A stretch of DNA of 64,000 bases from Bugula neritina (Eukaryota; Bryozoa; Gymnolaemata; Cheilostomatida; Bugulidae), in contig OZ037765.1 of the NCBI GenBank assembly GCA_964035545.1, positions 7,328,698 through 7,392,697 of the forward strand, given 5' to 3'. Shown piece after piece: positions 11,954-25,702 of the stretch; position 1 is the stretch's first letter; every line of letters begins with the position of its first letter. The position numbers were made by a program, and so were the translations under genes. The notes under the pieces are model-generated. The model was not told the origin of the DNA. It saw only the letters and a list, made by a program, of their open reading frames with translations, and ran no database searches.

Positions 11954-14900
11954 ATGAGAGAGATGAACCCACTGGATCTGCTAGCCGAAGTAGCAGTTTC
12001 TTGCACAGATGATGAGAAGAACAATAAACCACAGCACAGGTACTGGCTTTGTTGGTTTTATTAAATAGCCTAGCTTGTTTTAGCATTAAGTTGAGCTTCC
12101 AAGTAGATTCCATCAAATCTTAAATACTGTGATAATACTATTTTTCTCCTTCTGATTCACTTGTAACATTTTATACCTTATTTTTAGCAAGGGCTTTGTA
12201 GAACCGAAAGCTGAGCTCTGTAAGTTAGAAGCTGTACAAAAAATGACTTACGTCAACAACAATTTGACTGTGTCTAAAGTCACCAGTTCCAAAGACCATA
12301 TTCATGGCGAGGCGCAAACACAAATGACTGGTGTAAACTCAGAGGAGCCAACTACCGCTGTAGATGTGTCTAATACTGAATTAAATATGGAGCCATCACA
12401 GAACATGGAGACTGAAGCCTTGCAAAAAGACACTGTTGGGGAAACTAGAATAAATATCAATGGTGTGAATATAATAGCCCTGAATGCTAGTAAGCTAGAT
12501 TCAGACCAATCAACCAATACAGCTGTTTCACCAGGAAACTCATCACTAGCTGTTGAAGAGTTGAGAAGTAACCAACTGCCAGCATCCAGCAAGTCTGCGT
12601 TGAAGCCGGACAGTGTTAATATGGAGAAGTTAGTGAGGGCTAGTTCACCTGTACCCTCAGGACAAACAGTTTCACAGCAAGTCAGCCGACTTCTCTTTCC
12701 AAATTTCAAACTAACGATGACCGATAATGTGCCAAGCCTATTGCAAAGTAGAAAAGTATCCAGCTTGCTGATTGGAAACCTTGGTAGTGCTACTATCCGC
12801 AGCGCACTGGCACCCAACAAGGTTGTCCATCAGTCACCGGCTTTGGTAAAGCCAAAAACTGTTCTGCGGAAGTCACCAAACATTAGCATCACTGCGATAC
12901 CATACGACTTTCCTTTGCTAGATCATGACTACTGCTATCAAAACTACTGTGATATTGTACAAGCCTCTGCAAAGTTGGTCAAGGAACGACATGCAGCAAA
13001 AAAGTTAACCCAAAAACAGTTAAAATTGGAGCAAAAGACTAAAGAGGCTTCAGGTGCTGATGAAAAGCCTATAAAGAAAAAGTATCGAACTAAAAAAGTA
13101 ATAGCTCAAGAGTTGGAGGCGGAAAGAAGATTGAGTCTTGAGCGAAAAGCTAACGAAGGAGATGAAAATGCTTTGGATGAGCTTGACAGAATTCAGCAGC
13201 TTGAATTAGAGCTGCAGCAAAGGGAAATTAATAAGCAAAAGAAGAAATTGAGCAAAAAGAGAAACTCAAGTGAGACTGTTGAAGTGGAAATTGACAGTGA
13301 TGAAGAGGTATTGTATTTGTGCTTTATTGTCAATAGTGTACATTCTGTTTGTCATTTGATACGTCAGTGGTTTTATGCTCTGCGAACAGGCTTGTATTTT
13401 ATCAGTTTTCTTAGCATGTATGTTTCCTATTAATTTTGGTTTCACAATAGTGGGACGGTGATATTCTAGTGCTGTGAGTGTATGAACAATTATCAAGTGG
13501 TAGTCGCTTGAGTCAAGCATCACTAGGGTGTAACCATGTGTGATGAATGTTCCATCTAAATAAATTACCGTGCTTTGTGTTGCAAGCATTACCGTGTGCA
13601 ATCATGTGTAAAGTTTGTATTGCTAATAAAATCATGACTATGCAAGCATAGCCATCACATGACTCTTGCTCAACATCTGCCCATATGCCATTATAGCTAA
13701 TCAAATATCAGATATGCCCGCCAGTGTATGAAATATACAGCTCTTATCGCCTTTGTTAGCTCGTGTTTTCATTGTGAACTATACTGCTTTAGTAGAATAT
13801 TAAAGCTCCACGTTGCATGTGTGACTCATTGTTTATACCTAGGCTATCACTTGGCAAGCTGTTGCTAACTGCTAACATTTGTAGGCTGAAGATATTGCTG
13901 GAACAAACCCTGTGATAAACCACAAGACAGAATTGAAAGACCAGTTTAATTCTAAGAAACATAAAAGGCAAAATATGAACAAAGTTGAAGAACCGAACCA
14001 GCATTTGTGGAAGACCAGAGTTGTGAAAAATGATGGCTCAAACATGCAGCAGGTTATTTTCATCTTAGTTTTGGTTGTATAAGTGTTGCTGTGCTGGGAG
14101 GTTCAGATTACTAGAGGAGCAGGTCTGAGTGTATATTTCAAAAGCAGTCGCTACACCCTATTCAACACATTCTGTTGTCAGAACAATGATCAGTCTTTGT
14201 GGTTAAGACTTGCCCACACAAGCCACTACACAGCATTGTTAACTCTATCTGTGTGAACACAAAGGAGTATTGAGTTTAGGCTTTAGGCTGGGTGTAGCCA
14301 ATATTTGCCTTGTATATACTAATTATATACAGTTCTAGCTGTGCTCATAAATCTTCTCGCAGTTATTACCAGTGTATAGTAAGTGTATAGTAAGTAGTGC
14401 AGCAGTAGTCATACTAAGATGTGTTGCCATGCAGATAGAGCGACTTTGTGATGTGATTATCTGTGCATTTACAGGTCACACAGAACACACATATGCCCTG
14501 CTCTACCAGCCACCTCTCCATGGAGAGCTCTAGTGTGCTCTCTCCAAATCTAATGCTCAATACATCACAGGAGATGAATGATGTATTTGATGTATTAGGT
14601 TGGTTCTACCACATACTGTGCTCTGTTTCAGCCAGCAAAGTACATGTAGCTAATAGTTTGTGTGACATGTGACAGCAAGTACATGTAGTTGATAGTTTGT
14701 GTGTGACATGTGACAGCAAGTAGTGTAGCTAATAGTTTGTGTGTGACATGTGACAGCAAGTAGTGTAGCTAGTAGTTTGTGTGTTGCATATGGCAGCATT
14801 GGCTATTATAAGTAGACCAACCCACCCTGATGTTATGTAATCACTCAGACTTGTAAGTTGTTCTACTTATCCAGCAACTTGGCTGTAGACAGGCAGGGTG

Positions 14901-17900
14901 TTAACAACTTTTCTACAGCAGTGGTTATAGCCTTTCAATCAATAATGCTTAGTCGGTGCAATAATGCTGTGTACTGGTTAGTGTTGTATACTGGTAGTGT
15001 TGCTAGGAATACTGTATATAAAATCTTAAAATAAATTGTTTTGGCTGCATGTCTTGTCAACTTATCTGTGTTCAAATGCTAACTGGTCCACATTGGTTTA
15101 GCTAGTTCCGGGTGATGAGTATTTCAACTGCATTCCATGATGTACATTGTACTAGTGACCCTCATGTCTATGCTGAGAGTATATCATTGATTGTCATCAC
15201 TGTGAATACTATTTCCAGCTAGTGCTGATGTCCGGGTTTATTTCAAATCTGTTTAGCAATATACATGTAGTGGGCAGTATCACTATTGTACAGCTCTAGT
15301 AATTTATCAGTAATAATTGAGGCTTTTTGAACTCTTTTGTGTTTTAAAGATCATTCATTACCATATTTTGGAACCAATTTGATGCTACTTGTCTAGTTTT
15401 ATATATGTATTGTCTCCCCTTACTTTACCTACTCCAACGCTGTGTGTAGGTCTATCATCAGTTGAGAGCGTAGACAGCACTGAGAGATGGTGTGATGTCA
15501 CCACAGACATGGACACCAAGCTGTTCGGCACTGGAGACAGCGACCCCTCAGACAGGCAGGTCAACTTGGATGTGATAGATAATGGTAAATCTGCAGTAGC
15601 CGGGCTAGATGATCTGCTGCAAGACATCACCATGGATCAAGTCTCCGAGCTAATATTAGCCTTAGACGTAGACTCAGGTCTTCATACTGGTGATTTAGGG
15701 GAGCCTCACCAAGTGTTTGACTGCGGGTCCCCTAAAGAAGTAAGTTTATAAAGAGCATGATGTATGGCACATTTATTAATATTATACACTATAATGTGTG
15801 CTATTGTACGATTTGCTAGACAGAGCCATTGTTTATAATATTAAATTCTGCTTGGTTTATTGTGTATGTAGGGTTTACACTGCAAATACTTATTAGATTC
15901 TAATCAAGTTTGCTAATAGCTGCTGGTTGCTTAGATGCTGTAGCTTGTAGCAAATAGTGTATTATAATACGTGCATGCAGTCTAGTTACTAAATACTCTG
16001 GCTGTGGTTTCATTGATTTGATCATTGAACAGTAAGTTCCTAGTAGGCATAGATGAGACACTGAACACATCTTGTCAATATTACTATGCTTCACAACTGA
16101 CACTCTATTTACATTGAGTGCTGGGTGGTGGCTGGGTGAAAGCTTGGCATAGCATACTTAGAGATGTTTTGTCTCCCAGCATAATTACACATTAGTATGT
16201 CGGATATGTAAACAATGAGTCCTTCATCATCTGTAAAAGGTTTTAATTAGCCAACACAGGAGTGGAAAATTACAAATTACTCCATTAGGTAGTAAGACCA
16301 AGTAGAGGTGTGGCAACTTTAAACTCGTAGTTTTATTCTTTTCTTGTCCCCTCTCATAGTTTTAAGTGAAAATTATTTCTAGCTGCTTGGATCTTATAAT
16401 GATACGAAATTAAAGTTGATTACAAAGTGAGGGTATGTATCAGTTATCACATAGAAACTGCACAGCACTAAATACTGTTTACTTATTCATGGTTTTCATT
16501 TGGCATTATTACAGATGGAGTTGAGTCAACCAGGTAATGAGGATGTAGTGAAGAGTCTATCTACTTTGGCCAAGGAAGTTTGTTATGCAAATAATATTAA
16601 AATAACCAGCCAAGAGTCTGAGAACACATCAGATGGTTCTAACAATCTCTCACAGCAAAGTCAAACCAGCAACATTTCACTAGACTTTACTGATGCAGAT
16701 ATTTTAGCATCAGACAAAACCATTAACTTTGACTTGATAAACGAACTGGGTGCCACGCCACCTAAAGCAATCCGTCCAAACAACCTATTGTCGAGTCAAC
16801 TCAGTTCTCCTGTCAAGAAAGATTCTACAAACACCCAGTCGCCTGTAGTGGTACCAGTGACTATGTACTGGAATACATTTCCTGCTCTCTTACTCGAAGG
16901 TGTAAAATACGTTCGTCTGATTGACATCTCACGACAAGCTCTGCCATCCAAAGAAACAGGTGGGTACTTTGTGCAAACCCCCCACCCTCTGGACAAGTAT
17001 ATAGTCTGGGTAGTTTAGTAGTTGGTGCATTCTGGATAATGTTTTGAATTGCCAGCTTTGATAGAAAAACCCGTTTTCAATTTTTAAAGAAAATGGTTGT
17101 GACTAAATTTTCTGTAATTTCTCACAAATTTCATTTTTTGTAAATTTAAATGTAATCCCTTTAAGAAAAAGTAACTAGATTCAACATCTGGCCCTCTGTG
17201 GGAAAGTTTCGCTTGTCAGGTAATGACTACTCAGTAAATGTGTTTGAGCAGTTGGTGTAACAATGCTGTGTCACAGGTCTGTTGAAGAAGAGGGCTCAGG
17301 CTCTCGGGTACGAAGTCACCAACTGTACAGACCTGCAGCGGAACCTGCTTGTGAGGTACGCATTTGCCTGTCAGTCCCGCTCCACCCTCATGGTCACGGA
17401 GGCCTGTGCCGCCGAAGTCATAGCTTCCTACATGGAGAAAAGCGAGATTGAGGAGCTGTCTAAGGCACCCGAACTTCCTCTCGAGCAGTTGTTGGCCCAC
17501 AGCAAATCCACCACCACTGCTAGTGTCAGGGCACCTGCTGAACCTGTCACCTTGATGCCTCAGGTCCTCATAGAGCACAAGCCTCTCCAACAGTCCAGGT
17601 GGGATCATCTACCAACTAATAACATTCTCATCAACTATACTGGACATTTCATGTGATAGAGTTTAGGATAAATAGTTCAATACAATCCTTATCACATTAA
17701 CAAACTATAAGTAATGGGAGTTCCGCGTTTCATGGGCAGTCAGGAGTGACCTAAAATGTTTTCTCTCCGGTATCTTTCCATTGAAAAGTGTCACTTGAGC
17801 TGCTACCTCGCCTTTCCAGTGCTTCTTTGTTTTCCACTGCCTTCCTATCTAATATTTATCACATTGCACTCACTCCATGCTCATTATTATAAAGTCTAAT

Positions 17901-20900
17901 TATATTCAACCTACACTTTGCCAGTGCCATCTAACGTGACTAGATGTATGATAATGTAATTGTAGTCTTGGGAATACCAAGTCTCCCTCAGCGACCCATG
18001 AGCCTGTGGCACCAGAGAGATCATCTAGACTTCGCCAGATAAAGAGCTCCTATCGAAGATTTCTTAGCCTTGGCTCTACACCAACAGCTGGCCCTACGAA
18101 CTCTGGTTGTGCTGCAGGTGTGCATTATATATAGCCTTCTACATGTTGATTTCATTATACACATTAGAATGGTTTGATTCTATAATGAGTAGCATTGTGT
18201 GTAGTGTTGGTGGTTGACAAACTTTAGTTGTGCTTCATGTTTATGTTACACAACTTGAAGTATGTAAGTAAAGGCACACTGCAGTTATAGTAGTAGTCTA
18301 AATGATATCATGATATACCAGTAGCTTTGCTAGTTAGTGATGTACATCACAGAGTACCAATGGTAGCAATAACATACTCATTAGTATGTAAAATATAGGT
18401 CACTCACTCATCACTAGGAGCTGTAGGTGACTTGCTTATCATTAGTTTACAATGTAGATAAGACGAACCCTCCTACTGCTTCAACATTCTCTATAATATA
18501 CTGTTTATACCAGCTCTGTTTGACCTTGACATTGGGGTGTCAACAGCTTCAATCCCAGCTTTCACAGTGATGAAGAATACATATTATGTCCTGTTCACTA
18601 GGCCTTTGCTCTTATGAAGGAAACCCAAATACTATACACAAAATCATTGCTGTTCATTTAGTACAGATGAGGGCTTTGTTTTATAGAATATCTAATTATG
18701 TCATTTTTTCTAAGTAAATTTTCTTTCTCTCTGGTCATCCAATAGCCTTGTTTCACATATATCCTTCACTAGTGGGTAGAATCCTCGAGGGACAGCTATA
18801 CAGCTGTCTGTCTGATAAGCTTGACTTCACCTGCAACTGGCCTGTTGCTGTGACTCTTTAGTGCCAGTACACAACACTCCACATCTGTTTATGTTGTTGC
18901 TAGTTACATGCACACTATTCAGTATTCTAATCTCATGAGGTAGATACAATCAGATTTCTCAAACAGTGCTAGTTCTAGTACCATAGCAAAATGTCAGCAT
19001 GCATTATAAAGCCATCAGTCCCAATCTAAAAATTATCAAGCTAAGCACGAAATCTACATCTCTGCACCTAACAGAGATGCACCTACCCCTCTGCACCCAA
19101 CCTTTGTGTTTTATCTTGTCAGCCGCATTAGAATAGCTGCAGTTATTGGGTTCTGCACATCCACATATACAGCAATGGAGATAGTACTCTTTGTTTAAGC
19201 TGGCCATTCAGTGAAAACTAAAGGGTTTGTTGGAGGAACCTTTACTTGTTATGATTTGGTTAGCAATTTGTTTGCTTGGGCAATTATTTGTATAGTGATA
19301 ACAAAATTGGAGAGCTAGTGTGGTGTGGGCAGGTATTGGATGGTGCAAGAACATGTAGGACCAGAGTCTAGGGTAAAGCTGTTAGCTTCAGTATGACTGC
19401 AAGGCTGTCTACTGGTGGTATGTGCTGGTGTACACTGTTGCCATGCCTTCAGTTGCTACTTCTAGTAATTCACAGCTGTGAGTCTAGTCATGAGTGTTAC
19501 TATGGTGCTGTATACTCTCCTTTCTCAGTGGTAGCAATTTTGAAGGATTAAAATTGGTTTCTATGCTTATATTATCGGTGATTCCTAAAAGGCAATCAAT
19601 ACCAAAATGTCATTTCGGTGAATAAGTGCTGTTTAGTCTGTATGGCTGTATGTATGCTTATTATTGGCCTGAAATAGACTTGTGTTAGTAACTGCTTTTG
19701 GGAAATGGCAGGAGTAAATACATAACGATATGAAATGTCATTCAATAGACCTGTTGTGCACCCCAGTATATATGAACTTTTCCTCATACCAGAGCATAAA
19801 GTAGGAGGTTGTGTTAATGTATGCAAGTAACACACAAAGTCAACTTGTTCTATTACTGCCAGTATTCTGCATGTCTCTACAGTCTACAAAATGTGTCCTG
19901 TAGCATAGTACAGTGACTATGATAGTCTACTTGTAGCTCATGTGCGGGCAGTAAGATAGTTATCATGCTTCGCGCCATTGATTATCACTATGCATTCTAT
20001 AGTGAAAGCTGCAGGCTTACATAAGGAATTAAGGAATGACATTTGCAAGACTGACTAAATACAATAACTGATCACATGACTATCGCAATGCTTATGTAAC
20101 CACATACTATGTATATGGTACACGATGTACTTAGTGAATATGAAGTGTAAATGATGCAAGTTTCCAGCATTGCATAACTCATGTTTTCTGTTACAGGTGC
20201 TGAGGCTACTAGCTGTGTGTTTACAGAGGAGAATGCTAGTGACAGGGGCTATCACTCCGACCAGTCACCAGATAGTCTGAGTGAGCGCCCACTGCACGCT
20301 AAACCACGGAAAGATCGGAAAATGAGAGCCGGGAGACAAAACAGTAAAGCGTCAGCTCGTAAAGGCTTTTCTACGTCTCAAGGTACAACACAAGTGACAT
20401 CCTGAAATTGTAGCATAATTTACCAACTGTGAGATGACATTGCAATCATTTTTCATATCTCAAAAATGACTTAAAGATTAAGGATGCTGCTAAGGCACAG
20501 TCCCATGGCATGTTTGAGAGGCTACAACTACAACCAATGATAAATAACTGCATTGGCTAGGTGGAGCAGATGCTATTTTATATTTAGTTTGTGTTTGTTT
20601 AGTTGCTAAATGTTTTTGTATAGGATTTTAGCCCACTGCAATATCAAGTATTAGTTATCGGTTATCAATGTCATTAAGTATTGCTGTTGTTGCTTTGAAA
20701 GCAGCTGTTGTTGACCAACTTGATATTAATATGCAGATGCTGTCAAGTCTTCAATAAGTGAAGTTGGTGAGAAGCAATCTGTAGATGATGACAGCTCATT
20801 AGCTCCTACACCCACTGCATCACCCTCTGCAAGTGCCCCAGTCTCTGAAGATGTCACTGACTTTAACTCTCAGTCTAGGGTATGCCCTCACCCCCTAATT

Positions 20901-22246
20901 TCTGCTCAGCATTATGATCATATTGCCAAAATTAGCGCTCAGTACATTAAGTGAATATTACTTCTTAAATTTTATTTCTTTGTCTAGAAGTATATAACAG
21001 TTAGGCTGTAAAGAGAGCCTTGCAAAAGTTGAAACACAATATTTATGTTGACTTGAATTTGCTATGTAAGTTAATTTGTATCTACATCCTTTGCAAGATG
21101 GTGTTCTACTTTTAGGGAGATGTTTTGACACCAGACTTGGTGTTGGACAGCATCGAGCAGTCGGAAGTGGTGCACATTCGACACATTGACCTCATACCTC
21201 GACGTAACGCTGCCACTCTGTCTCAAGATGGAGACCTCTTTTTGAAGTACTTCAAGTCCTTGCACTCTATCTGTATTCGGTGCTGCACCTGTAATAACTT
21301 CTTTACTCTTAAAGCCTTCACCAAACATCAACATGTTAACCAAAAGGTGAGCTTTCAGTAGTAAATATGATGCACTATTTATTATTGCTAATATTGGAGT
21401 TATCTTTGCTATGGTATTTTGGAATTTGGAAATTAAAGCTGCAAAATATATATCAAACCTGCATTTACTGCTCATATACACTTTAATTAAAATTGGGAAT
21501 GGGATTTTTTCATTAAGTCTTTTAAAACATTTTTCCCGCTAGATTAGTTCATCAAAGATCCTGTTGTTGGGGCAGGCAAGTCTTAATTTTTCTTATGGGC
21601 ATTAGAACGCATTGTATCTTACGAACCATGTGCAAAAATATATGTATTCGTTTAATATTTCAGTTGCTAAGATATGCAAGATTTAATTTCCTATGAAAAA
21701 CATCTAGCTTAAAGATTAGTTATAGTGCTTGCATCTGCTTGATTGTAGATATTTTTGCCATCATACCTGTGATGGTATGATGGCAATGGTGTACAATGTT
21801 AAAGATTATGTGGCTGTTTATTTTTCTCAAGGTTTTAATTTGGCTGGTTTATGTTTTAGTTGGTTCCAGTGAAAGTACGACAGAGAATAGAGGCTATAGG
21901 TGTATCCGTAGACTCAGAGTATTGGCAGATGTTCAAAAAAAGGAAACAACTGTTTGAGACAAAGCGGGCGCCTTTGCAGAAAATTAGTGAGACTCGTCTT
22001 TCTAAGTCTGACGCTAAACCTGATACCGGACTCTCAACTTCAGCTTCTGTGAAGCAATTCCCTCTAGAGCTGGGAAAAAGAATTCCTAAACAGAAAAAAT
22101 ATAATCCTGATGAAATGTATTATACTAACAATCCATGTATACTGAACACTTCGAGGAAACGAAAGGCAGAGTCCAATTCAAATAATAGTTGGAAACAAAA
22201 GTCTTCTAGTGACTTGGGTAGTCTAAAAAGGAGAGTTGAGCGTTGA
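11954..22246 (+). CDS. Divergent Ski/Sno-superfamily nuclear protein
   Basis: Coding exons: 11954-12039, 12188-13307, 13885-14052, 14475-14598, 15450-15739, 16515-16959, 17277-17598, 17966-18117, 20197-20382, 20737-20879, 21116-21346, 21860-22246; 1,217 aa with every phase consistent. Residues about 715-805 resemble the Ski/Sno/DACH helical domain: an LLEGVKYVRL strand, then ALGYEVTNCT and SRSTLMVTEACAAEV, matching the family's CT...Q...L and S...T...AE spacing. Residues about 1065-1085 have the C-x2-C-x2-C-x8-F-x2-H-x-H spacing of the Ski Smad4-binding zinc module, followed by an aromatic W segment. The N-terminus starts MREMNPLDLLAEVAVS. A Lys/Glu-rich coiled-coil-like stretch lies near 330-400, and basic KKRK/RKRKAES clusters suggest nuclear localisation. 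The two modules lie about 250 residues apart, whereas they are close together in Ski. No orthologue is named. The gene structure is firmer than the family call; a corepressor role is inference. Confidence 0.72.
14639..14800. repeat. 40-bp minisatellite, about four copies
   Basis: The unit resembles GTAGCTAATAGTTTGTGTG plus TGACATGTGACAGCAAGTA. It repeats at about 39-40-bp spacing directly after an exon of the Ski-like gene, with the last copy decayed. Confidence 0.85.
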
Positions 22247-22415
22247 AGTTCTAATTTTAACAACTTTTAATGACAGACTAATTTTTTAATGTCCATTTAT
22301 TTTCTTGTTTTGTTAGCAACACTTAATTTTTTATGTATTACACTCATTGCCTCAGTTGTCTACTTTCTGTTTGTGAGTATTTACAGGCAAATGAGCTGAT
22401 CATTAAATTGATTAA

Positions 22416-22421
22416 AATAAA
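22416..22421 (+). terminator. Probable poly(A) signal of the Ski-like gene
   Basis: AATAAA 170 nt after the stop codon. A second A-rich ATAAAAA stretch follows near 22470. Confidence 0.55.
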
Positions 22422-25400
22422 TACGGTATAATTGTACACATACGGTGCATACATGTATTGTGTTTTAAAAATAAAAAGTTGCATATCAAGGTTAAATTTA
22501 ATTTTCAATTATCACAAGTTGTTGTTCACCTTTCACTGTTATGTCCTGATCAGGTGGCAACTATCACACATGGTGTATTAAAATTATTAATTGATGGAAT
22601 ACCCCTACTATTTATGTGACCAGTCTGCTTTACAATATAATAACCGAAACTAGGATCACATAAATTCAATTCCTTTGATTACAATAATTAAGCTTTGTCT
22701 CTAAAAGTGGTAGTATGTCTTCCTTACTCAATTTGGGAGATACTGGTATTGTAAAAAATATATTGGATTGATATTAAGTTTGGGCGAATTAAATAATGTA
22801 TGTTGAAAATTATCAAAATTCTGCTGCTTCTAATAATGGGGTAATTAGATTTGATATAATTTAGAAATCGATCATGACTGCACTAATGGGGTAACAAGCA
22901 CTGGGGTTCTGAAGTATTGCACAAACCAACTAGCCATCCTGCAATTGCATATGACATTTCACTTATTCCAATTTATCAAATGTTGGTTTTAAAATCTAAA
23001 CCGTTTTTCATGTCCCATGAATGAAAGCTTTAATTACTTAAGAGTTGTGTCCACAATTCCAATTATCATGAGCATACTATGATAATATTATGACAATAGC
23101 TATTTGGTTAATGAGCAAACCAACTTTATATCAAGAATATATGTAAATCATACAATTAATTCTTTTTAGGCTGTCTAATCCAATCAAAAACACTTTAAAA
23201 TATCAATATTTCACTTTGACAGCTGCATGCAGTAACCAATTAATTTTAAACAGATGCCATCAGAAATAGATAAACAATAATATAAATATTAAAGTAGCTA
23301 TAAGTTACCATATGAATGTCAGTAATGCAGCAGTGGTGTATCTGGTAAAAATATCACTATTGGTAAAATGATGAATACTTTTCAGTATATTTTTATAACT
23401 GGCAAAACCTATGGTAGGTTGCAGTCATTATGAGCAGCAAAAGGTCTTGACATTTGCCTGCTATATCTATAAAGCATTTCTATTGACTTCCAGGCACTTA
23501 CTGAATGTCACTACGAATTATATTTCTTTCACTTTATCTAATTTTGTGGTTATTTCAAGTAATTGAGTTTTTGACAAGTATGTTGAATTTATTCCAAGAT
23601 TAGCTACTTAAATCCTATCATCAAATAGTCATATAAATGACCCCATGATGCTGTAGCTTGTTTTGCCATTGCCATCTATTAACATACTGTGTCTGTTGGT
23701 AAATTCTGCTTTACTAAAAGCTCTACCCTGCTCCAGTGCTACTTTATTTTTTCAAAAAGTTCTTCAAATAAATTTTGAACACTGTTTCTTTTAAATTTTG
23801 AGAAGTACAATGATTCCTTAATTCTATTGCATAAATAAAACTAGTACAGAATTTTTTATCTCCACTGCAAGGAGACCAATAATAGCAGTTTCCTTAGGAC
23901 TACTTGATTGCTGCATTGTTTAGTTATTTTTTCTATTTTAAGATAAGCCTGTTGAAAAGTTCATAAGATCACTTTTTCTCCACGTCTGTAACCTTCAGAA
24001 TATATATAATTTATCTTCAAATGATATAAACTTAATTTTAATTACTAATCTAGAAAGAAAAAAGTCTCAAGTTGTTATATTTTAAGCAATATTTATTCTA
24101 ATCATCTATATATTCAACATAAGCTATTAGTAAATAAAACTAAAGTTAATTTCAATTTATGCAACAATTGTGTCAACTCTATTGAAAAACAAAATTGATT
24201 AAAAATGGCACTATTTAAAACAGGGGAGGTAACTCTAGTTTTAGAAACTAACTCTACTCCTTTGAGACTAGAGTCTCAATACAAAAGCAGGTAGCTACAG
24301 TTGCATAATAGAGTGAGATATGCAAAGGGTTAAAGTTCAATAAATCACTCTGGAATTGTGTCTTTTAATCCTCAGCGTGATCTATGTATCAAGTTTAATC
24401 CTTCGTTAACTCTTTGCTTGCTTATTGGAACTCGATGATGGATAGCAACAAAAGTCGGTATAAATTTGTTTCACCCGCTTATTTTGCCAATTTGTAAATA
24501 AAATGTCCTCTTATTTGCCCGAGCTTAACTAAAAACTCAGGCTACAGCCACACGTGTTTGCGCCTGCACACAACCGCAACAATTATTATCAACTTGTGAA
24601 ATCCCATGTTGCCCATCGCTTGTCACTCATCCCTGGTAAAGCAATTTATTAGGATTACTGCAACTAATTTATTATAATTATTTTAGCTAATTTTAAATAA
24701 TTGCTTAATTCATTATTGAAGCTGCAAAGTAAAATTTACCTGAGGCTGGAGGTCATACTGATAGTGATACTCAAAGAAATAGTCATAGTGACTGTGATGG
24801 TCACTGGCCATGATCGGCGCTTGCCCATTGTCCATTGGTGAATCATTGGCCATTGGGATACTAATAGTAAATGTCATACTTTAACTAGAAGACGAAGTAA
24901 TAGTTGAAGTCGAACTAGAAGTATATTAATATAAGTAGTGGTAGACCGCCTGTTCAACTTCATGTTCATTTTGATGTTTCACTTGAAGTTGATGTTACCA
25001 TAGTGATACTGGTAGTGATACTGATAGTCATAACCATAGCCCACAGGTGTGATTGATTATAAATGTTAATGAATTAATCTTGAAGTTTGAGTGATAACTA
25101 ATAGTCATAGTATTAGTAATAAGTTTTAAATTAATAATTGATTGAATTCAAACTTGAAGTTAAAGTTAATGATATAATTATATTTACAATATAAAGTTTA
25201 ATATCCAAGTTCAATATTTTATCAATATGTTTAATTTTTATCAAGGTTGTTAGCTCAAGATTTGCTTTTACTTTTAGTCGCACCATCACTCTTCAGTGAG
25301 AGTATCACAATCACAATGTTGGTTTTGAGTGTTGACAACTGCAATGAAACATTCTTAGGCTATTAGTATTACTATCAAGTCTAGAAGAGTGTCCAGTGTA

Positions 25401-25702
25401 AAATTCATCAGTAGAATGCTAACTACTAGGAAATGACTATGTGTCGCATATGTATATACTTATTATAGTAAGTGAGTATTCTACTGATTATTTTGTGCTG
25501 AAAACTCCTCTACATTTGCTATAAAACATCTAGCTGGAATGAAGCAAACTGCTCAGATTACTTTAAACGATGGCTTTAAACAATTTCGGATTTGTATCTA
25601 TTTGTTTAATTAGTTTTATTTATACATTTCACATATTGCTTGTAAACTTGCACAATTTTTAATTATAGATTTTGTACAGAAGAGGTCTGAGTGCAAAGGA
25701 TA
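22422..25702. other. Intergenic spacer upstream of APIP
   Basis: No supportable exon was found. The left part is plain AT-rich sequence. From about 24,750 to 25,400 it contains degenerate repeats (TGATAGTGATACTCA-like, TTGAAGTTGATGTT-like, AGTATTAGTAATA-like) of the kind found near the DBNL and PUM3 starts. One CACGTG E-box lies at 24551-24556; it is not significant by itself. Confidence 0.6.

Noticed and set aside
12302-12820. 172-codon minus-strand open frame
   Set aside because: Lies antisense inside the long coding exon of the Ski-like gene, which joins in phase to 11 other exons; the antisense peptide has no recognisable domain.
17991-18117. Acceptor TCCCTCAG before 17991 for the Ski-like gene
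   Set aside because: Entering there gives an early stop in the required phase; the acceptor TTGTAG before 17966 keeps the frame open and yields a consistent chain.
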